A DNA stretch of 9,501 bases. It comes from Saprospiraceae bacterium (GTDB lineage Bacteria > Bacteroidota > Bacteroidia > Chitinophagales > Saprospiraceae). Made by a program: the position numbers and the translations under genes. Positions within the stretch are counted from its first letter, which is position 1; every line of letters starts with the position of its first letter. The notes below the pieces were generated by a model. The model saw only the letters and a list, made by a program, of their open reading frames with translations, did no database searches and had not been told where the DNA came from. The stretch is from positions 1-9,501 of the forward strand of contig SLDF01000352.1 of assembly GCA_007125435.1 (NCBI GenBank), in the 5' to 3' direction. Of this stretch, positions 6,307 to 9,501 are shown piece after piece.

Positions 6307-7245
6307 TTAGACCCCCACCGATTGCAAAAGGCCTGTTTTCTGCTGAAAACCTTTGAGGCCTTGTAGTCCACCGGTGTGGACCGTCAATACGACAGACCCG
6401 GAAGGAAAGTAACCTTGTTTTATCAGATCAAATACGCCATAAAAGGATTTGCCATTATAAATCGGATCAAGTGGTATACTATGCTCGTCGTAGAATGTCT
6501 CTATGAAATCAATAAGCGCAGGGCGAACCCTGGCATAGCCTCCAAAGTGATACTTGTCTATCACAACTAGATTTTGACTGCGATTTTTCGCCAATTTTAC
6601 AATGTCTTCTTTGACCTTAGTATGCTTGAGCACTGGGATAGCAACTATACGAATATGCTCAGGAAGATACAGTAACGCCCCGGCAGCAGTCCCACCTGTA
6701 CCAACGGGTAAGACAACATGCGTGATGGCAGAGAGGTCTGTCTGCAAGCTCACATCTCGCCAAAACAGTTCAAAACCTGTAAGACCATCATGAACGCTTC
6801 CTCCTTCCGGAATAATAAGTGCATCATCAGATTGCACGGGAAGAAGAGAGGTGTCTTGATTTGCACGGTAGGTCCTAAAACTCTCCCGATCAAGGAAGTA
6901 AACTTTAGTGTAGATATTTGACTTTAATCTTTTCAGGGTGTACCCCTGCCTGGCAGGTGCTTCACCTCTCACTATTGCAATGAATGGTATTCCAAAAACC
7001 TCACATACCTCGCTGAGTGCTGCCAGGTGATTAGAATACGCACCTCCGAGACTGATGATTTTTTTGTGGATGCCAGGGTCAAATGCGGACAAAGGTTGTT
7101 TAAGCTTCCACAGTTTATTGCCTTGAATAGTGGGGTGATTGAGATAGTCATGCTTGACCAGGAGACGAATATGCTTTGATGATAAATGCGCCACGTCCAA
7201 CGCTGTCAGGGGTGTTTGACTTCTCAGGTGGGAAATGTCAATCAT
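6307..7245 (-). CDS. PLP-dependent deaminase, ACC deaminase / D-cysteine desulfhydrase family
   Basis: The 312-residue product is a fold-type II PLP enzyme of the group that includes 1-aminocyclopropane-1-carboxylate deaminase and D-cysteine desulfhydrase. Lys44 in IQGNKLWKLK is the predicted Schiff-base lysine. SLGGAYSNHLAA (65-76) supplies the Ser-Asn-His motif, VGTGGTAAG (181-189) is the glycine-rich phosphate loop, and LDPIYNGKSFYG (259-270) and VHTGGLQG (289-296) are conserved C-terminal active-site segments. Sequence alone does not fix the substrate; in Bacteroidota such proteins are usually annotated only at family level, and D-cysteine or a related amino acid is as likely as ACC. It starts 9 bp after the upstream T9SS gene, implying co-transcription. 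It ends 12 bp from the convergent yjbQ stop. Confidence 0.88.
   Translation of the reverse strand: MIDISHLRSQTPLTALDVAHLSSKHIRLLVKHDYLNHPTIQGNKLWKLKQPLSAFDPGIHKKIISLGGAYSNHLAALSEVCEVFGIPFIAIVRGEAPARQGYTLKRLKSNIYTKVYFLDRESFRTYRANQDTSLLPVQSDDALIIPEGGSVHDGLTGFELFWRDVSLQTDLSAITHVVLPVGTGGTAAGALLYLPEHIRIVAIPVLKHTKVKEDIVKLAKNRSQNLVVIDKYHFGGYARVRPALIDFIETFYDEHSIPLDPIYNGKSFYGVFDLIKQGYFPSGSVVLTVHTGGLQGLKGFQQKTGLLQSVGV
6328..6362. other. Strong hairpin at the convergent yjbQ/PLP-enzyme junction
   Basis: An inner perfect stem GTTTTC-TGCT-GAAAAC (6335-6350) is enclosed by AAGGCC (6328-6333) and GGCCTT (6357-6362). It lies 33 nt past the yjbQ stop and inside the last codons of the opposing gene. No U-run follows on either strand, so if it ends transcription or protects 3' ends it is not a canonical intrinsic terminator. 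The convergent genes leave no other room for one. Confidence 0.35.
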
Positions 7246-7254
7246 GCACCGCGC

Positions 7255-8397
7255 TTATGGTCTCAGTACAATAAGTCGCTTTGTAACCATGACCCTGCCA
7301 TCAGCATTAATCAAAGAATAAAGGTATGTACCTCGATTTATGTTGTCTAGATCAACTCTTACGGTCCGTGTGTTGCTATTGATGTTGTATTGCTTTGACC
7401 ACACATCTACGCCCAAAATATTGTACAATTTCAAGGTATATCTTCCCTGTGGCAGACCGATCATGTCGAAACGCACTGACCCAACAGCGGGATTGGGATA
7501 GGCGAACACATCGGCTTTTTGTACGTTGCGGTCATAGGCATTGGTAATGGTTCGGTCGTCTGCTTTGAAGATAACACTATTCACGGTCGTGCCATTCTCT
7601 GCCATAGCCAGTATGGCTAAGGGCTCTTTAGTTAGGTTAGAGTAAAACGTATAATTTAAGGAGGTATCTATGCCGCTAAGCCCAGGTATTTCCAGTTCAG
7701 CCGGTAGGGGAAACCATGGCAAAAACCCTGCTTTGATTTCGATTTGATTGGTTGTAATTACTGTATTTCTTTGGCGCAAACATGGATAAAAGCCATCCGG
7801 CAATGCCATTTCTCCCCAGGCATCTACCACACTTGATGTCCTGATGTTTTGAGAGAGCCTTATCGAGTCTGGTTGAATGGGCAGGTCGGCCAACAAAGTA
7901 TCCGGTAGAATTTCTGTAGAGAAGGGAATTCTTAGATCCGTTTCATGAGTAGACTGGTCCATGTAAGATAAAGGCGTCGACCTTTCTTCAAGACCACTGC
8001 CACTATAGCGGGCAACGGCCTCAACACCTGGCAATACTGGCAGCTCTCCGGCAAAGCCCCTATTAAATAACTTACCATTTGAAATGGTATAGTAATTTTC
8101 GACATTGTCTTGTGGGTTGGTAAAGTAAGTAGCATTGGGAAAGGCCGAGGAGTTTTGCCCCGCTGACGGAGGTCGAATGATGACCTCATCTACAAATGGC
8201 GCTTGCAAACTGCTATATATCCAACTCTTGTCCCCTCCCGGCTGACCAGGGTCAATGCCCTGCGGTAAATTATCAATAGCTAGTCTCAGTGTATCACCCA
8301 CAGCAGGAAGTGTAGATGACGACACTGTGATCTGTGCAGTGGCGCTACCTACCAAAAATAAAAATATACATCCTAATGAAGTAAAACACTTTATCAT
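7255..8397 (-). CDS. Secreted protein with type IX secretion (T9SS) C-terminal sorting domain
   Basis: This 380-residue protein has a clear Sec signal peptide (hydrophobic 5-19, likely cleaved after SATA before Gln22). Its C-terminal domain (about 295-380) is a type A T9SS sorting domain: FAYPNPAVGSVRFD, GRYTLKLYNILGVDVW, and RGTYLYSLINADGRVMVTKRLIV near the end. It should therefore cross the outer membrane through the gliding-associated secretion machinery and be released or attached to the surface. The central region (about 23-290) has no catalytic motif I recognise. Phrases such as YYTISNGKLFNRGFAGELP and DAWGEMALPDGFYPCLRQR resemble uncharacterised Bacteroidota exported proteins. The stop is 9 bp from the PLP-enzyme start, which suggests one transcript. 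I saw no clear -7 box upstream. Confidence 0.9.
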   Translation of the reverse strand: MIKCFTSLGCIFLFLVGSATAQITVSSSTLPAVGDTLRLAIDNLPQGIDPGQPGGDKSWIYSSLQAPFVDEVIIRPPSAGQNSSAFPNATYFTNPQDNVENYYTISNGKLFNRGFAGELPVLPGVEAVARYSGSGLEERSTPLSYMDQSTHETDLRIPFSTEILPDTLLADLPIQPDSIRLSQNIRTSSVVDAWGEMALPDGFYPCLRQRNTVITTNQIEIKAGFLPWFPLPAELEIPGLSGIDTSLNYTFYSNLTKEPLAILAMAENGTTVNSVIFKADDRTITNAYDRNVQKADVFAYPNPAVGSVRFDMIGLPQGRYTLKLYNILGVDVWSKQYNINSNTRTVRVDLDNINRGTYLYSLINADGRVMVTKRLIVLRP

Positions 8398-8543
8398 ATG
8401 AATTCACTATTAAAGTCTATTGCATAAACAAGTCAACATTTGATATCTAACAACACAGCCCTAATCACTAACGTTTGAAACCGCTGAACTTTGCATGAAT
8501 TTACAGTCTTTTTTCATAAAAACACCTAATTGCCTATTTTTTT
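8398..8543. other. Intergenic region before the T9SS protein gene
   Basis: This AT-rich spacer has no coding frame. It should hold the promoter for the minus-strand secreted-protein/PLP-enzyme pair, but I find no CAAAnnTA (a TAnnTTTG box on the minus strand), so that promoter is weak, atypical or uses another sigma factor. Confidence 0.4.
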
Positions 8544-8566
8544 AGTGATTATTCGCTAAAATCACT
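8544..8566. terminator. Possible hairpin terminator after the pyrophosphohydrolase gene
   Basis: AGTGATT (8544-8550) pairs perfectly with AATCACT (8560-8566) around a 9-nt loop, beginning 7 nt past the stop codon of the minus-strand gene. On that strand the flank after the hairpin is A-rich, not U-rich, so it is at best a non-canonical terminator. Confidence 0.3.
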
Positions 8567-8573
8567 TGCTTTT

Positions 8574-9038
8574 TCAGCCCAGAATCTTCTTCAAGTCAGC
8601 AGGAGAGTAATTTACCGACTTCAGTGTTTTATTGTCCCCCTTTCTGAAAACAAGATATTGACCATCTGCCGATTCGTAATAACAGTCCTCACCTCTACCT
8701 TGATAATGTTCGACTGTAGCGATTGCCTCTTCCTCAGTCTTACAGGCTTTACTCATATTAGACCTCTGGACTTCATCAAATAGCGCTTTAAACTTATGAC
8801 CAAGACCAAACTCCAAAATGGCACCTGACAATACATATTGCAAATCACAAAGCGCATCTGCTATTTCTATCAAATCTTTCTCAGCAATTGCACTCTCTAA
8901 CTCCTTCAGCTCCTCTGCCAATAGAGAAACCCTCAGCGCACATCTCTTTTCAGAAGGAATGACCGGACTCTCCTGTATAGGGTGTTTAAAGGTCCTGTGA
9001 AACTGTGCAACGCTTGATAGTGATTTTGGGTCTTCCAT
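8574..9038 (-). CDS. MazG/PRA-PH-like nucleoside triphosphate pyrophosphohydrolase
   Basis: This 154-residue all-alpha NTP pyrophosphohydrolase has the Mg-binding signature of the MazG/phosphoribosyl-ATP pyrophosphohydrolase superfamily: AEELKELE (Glu42, Glu43, Glu46) followed by EIADALCDLQYVLSG (Glu58, Asp61, Asp65). Such enzymes hydrolyse NTPs or dNTPs to monophosphates and pyrophosphate and often cleanse the nucleotide pool. After the helical core, DEVQRSNMSKACKTEEEA and a C-terminal segment (about 118-154) with YLVFRKGDNKTLKSVNYSPADL are, as I recall, typical of a Bacteroidota subfamily annotated only as 'nucleoside triphosphate pyrophosphohydrolase family protein'. No his genes are adjacent, so a HisE role is unlikely. 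The ATG at 9038 gives an N-terminus leading directly into the family's SVAQFHRTF start. The substrate is unknown. Confidence 0.88.
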   Translation of the reverse strand: MEDPKSLSSVAQFHRTFKHPIQESPVIPSEKRCALRVSLLAEELKELESAIAEKDLIEIADALCDLQYVLSGAILEFGLGHKFKALFDEVQRSNMSKACKTEEEAIATVEHYQGRGEDCYYESADGQYLVFRKGDNKTLKSVNYSPADLKKILG

Positions 9039-9061
9039 TATAATTTGATTTTTTAAAAGCC

Positions 9062-9069
9062 CAAAATTA
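9062..9069 (-). promoter_or_regulatory. -7 box of the pyrophosphohydrolase promoter
   Basis: On the minus strand this reads TAATTTTG, a perfect TAnnTTTG box, ending 23 nt before the start codon. The position expected for TTG has ATG after an 18-nt spacer, a near match. This would give a very short leader, like that of acn. Confidence 0.5.
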
Positions 9070-9183
9070 ATAGAAATGCAGGAATGGCATAATATAAATC
9101 ACCCGTGAATACAAAATCCCAAGCTGAAATGCTCTTTGGCATAGACTATTTTATTCGTGAAGACAGTTTTTCATAATGTTTTG
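9070..9183. other. Intergenic region upstream of the pyrophosphohydrolase
   Basis: This AT-rich DNA has no coding frame. It carries the weak -33-like position of the promoter just to its left; beyond that I see nothing until the repeat cluster starts at about 9184. Confidence 0.5.
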
Positions 9184-9237
9184 GGCATCACCCTCCACTG
9201 CGTTACGGGTCGCTTTTTAGAGTCTGAAAACAGCCAT
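9184..9237 (-). repeat. Degenerate inverted copy of the 156-bp repeat
   Basis: Read on the minus strand, ATGGCTGTTTTCAGACT matches ATGGCTATTTTCAGACT of copy 2 (9364-9380) at 16 of 17 positions. It then jumps to GCGACCCGTAACGCAGTGG, which resembles GCGACCCACTACGCATCG near the copy 2 end (from 9433). This suggests a third family member with an internal deletion, facing copy 2. Confidence 0.55.
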
Positions 9238-9301
9238 CTTAATGACCCCAAGTCTTGCTCTTTTGAGCGATATCTTCGAAAAAAAATACTTACTTAGCTA
9301 T

Positions 9302-9457
9302 GGCTATGCGCGTATTTTTTATTCTTCGATCTCAATCAAAATAGCTGCGACTTAGATCATACAATGGCTATTTTCAGACTCGCTTCGGGGCTCGCTGTTC
9401 GCTCGGTCCTGCGGACTCACTCCCTTTCGGTCGCGACCCACTACGCATCGCTGATGC
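9302..9457 (+). repeat. 156-bp dispersed intergenic repeat, copy 2
   Basis: This aligns without gaps to 114-269 in the same orientation. Differences cluster in the last third, around 9422-9445, while the central segment with CGGGGCTCGCTGTTCGCTCG is identical. The AAAAATACTTAC at 9282-9293 also matches the first bases of the window. There is no coding frame of note. Confidence 0.85.
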
Positions 9458-9463
9458 GAGCAG

Positions 9464-9501
9464 CAAGGTACAAGCTTCAAGCCACAAGCTTCAAGTTACA
9501 A
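9464..9501 (+). repeat. CAAGCTTCAAG-type short tandem repeat (runs off the window)
   Basis: Units ACAAGCTTCAAG at 9470-9481 and 9484-9495 repeat with a 14-bp period, and the array continues to the window end. It is the same family as 3653-3674 and the reverse-oriented 4413-4438. Confidence 0.6.

Noticed and set aside
114..9457. The whole block as a composite transposon or genomic island bounded by direct repeats
   Set aside because: The enclosed genes are housekeeping, there is no transposase or integrase, and the flanking repeat looks like a dispersed intergenic family rather than an insertion sequence.

Overview
The window looks like a chromosomal stretch from a member of the Bacteroidota, most likely a Cytophagales-type environmental bacterium. 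Four things point there: a secreted protein with a C-terminal type IX secretion (T9SS) sorting domain; promoters with the Bacteroidota -7 box TAnnTTTG (the acn one also has TTG 19 bp upstream); no Shine-Dalgarno sequences before the starts; and intergenic repeats of a style I associate with this phylum. The coding content is ordinary metabolism. I see no transposase, integrase, phage gene, CRISPR array, toxin-antitoxin pair or defence gene, and no tRNA or rRNA.

Layout: 1-446 is non-coding, with one copy of a 156-bp repeat (114-269) and a small palindrome. Plus-strand folB (dihydroneopterin aldolase, folate synthesis) is at 447-839. Plus-strand aconitate hydratase (TCA cycle, 754 aa) is at 1148-3412, with a clear promoter before it and a strong intrinsic terminator after it. 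From 3457 to about 4686 there is no credible gene, only several unrelated families of short repeats and hairpins. Then come a promoter and a possibly structured leader, followed by a plus-strand pair: trhO (tRNA U34 hydroxylase; start corrected to 4813) and, 18 nt later, a YjbQ-family gene. Convergent to these, a minus-strand pair holds a T9SS-sorted secreted protein (7255-8397) and, 9 bp downstream of it, a PLP enzyme of the ACC deaminase/D-cysteine desulfhydrase family (6307-7245). A minus-strand MazG/PRA-PH-like nucleotide pyrophosphohydrolase (8574-9038) follows. The right edge carries the second copy of the 156-bp repeat (9302-9457), next to a shorter degenerate copy in inverted orientation.

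The genes do not form one pathway. folB, acn, trhO, yjbQ and the pyrophosphohydrolase are housekeeping or nucleotide, cofactor and tRNA maintenance functions. The two likely co-transcribed pairs are trhO-yjbQ and the T9SS protein with the PLP enzyme. The least explained material is non-coding: the 156-bp repeat family, the repeat-dense 1.2-kb gap, and the foldable trhO leader. I found no convincing new multi-gene system.
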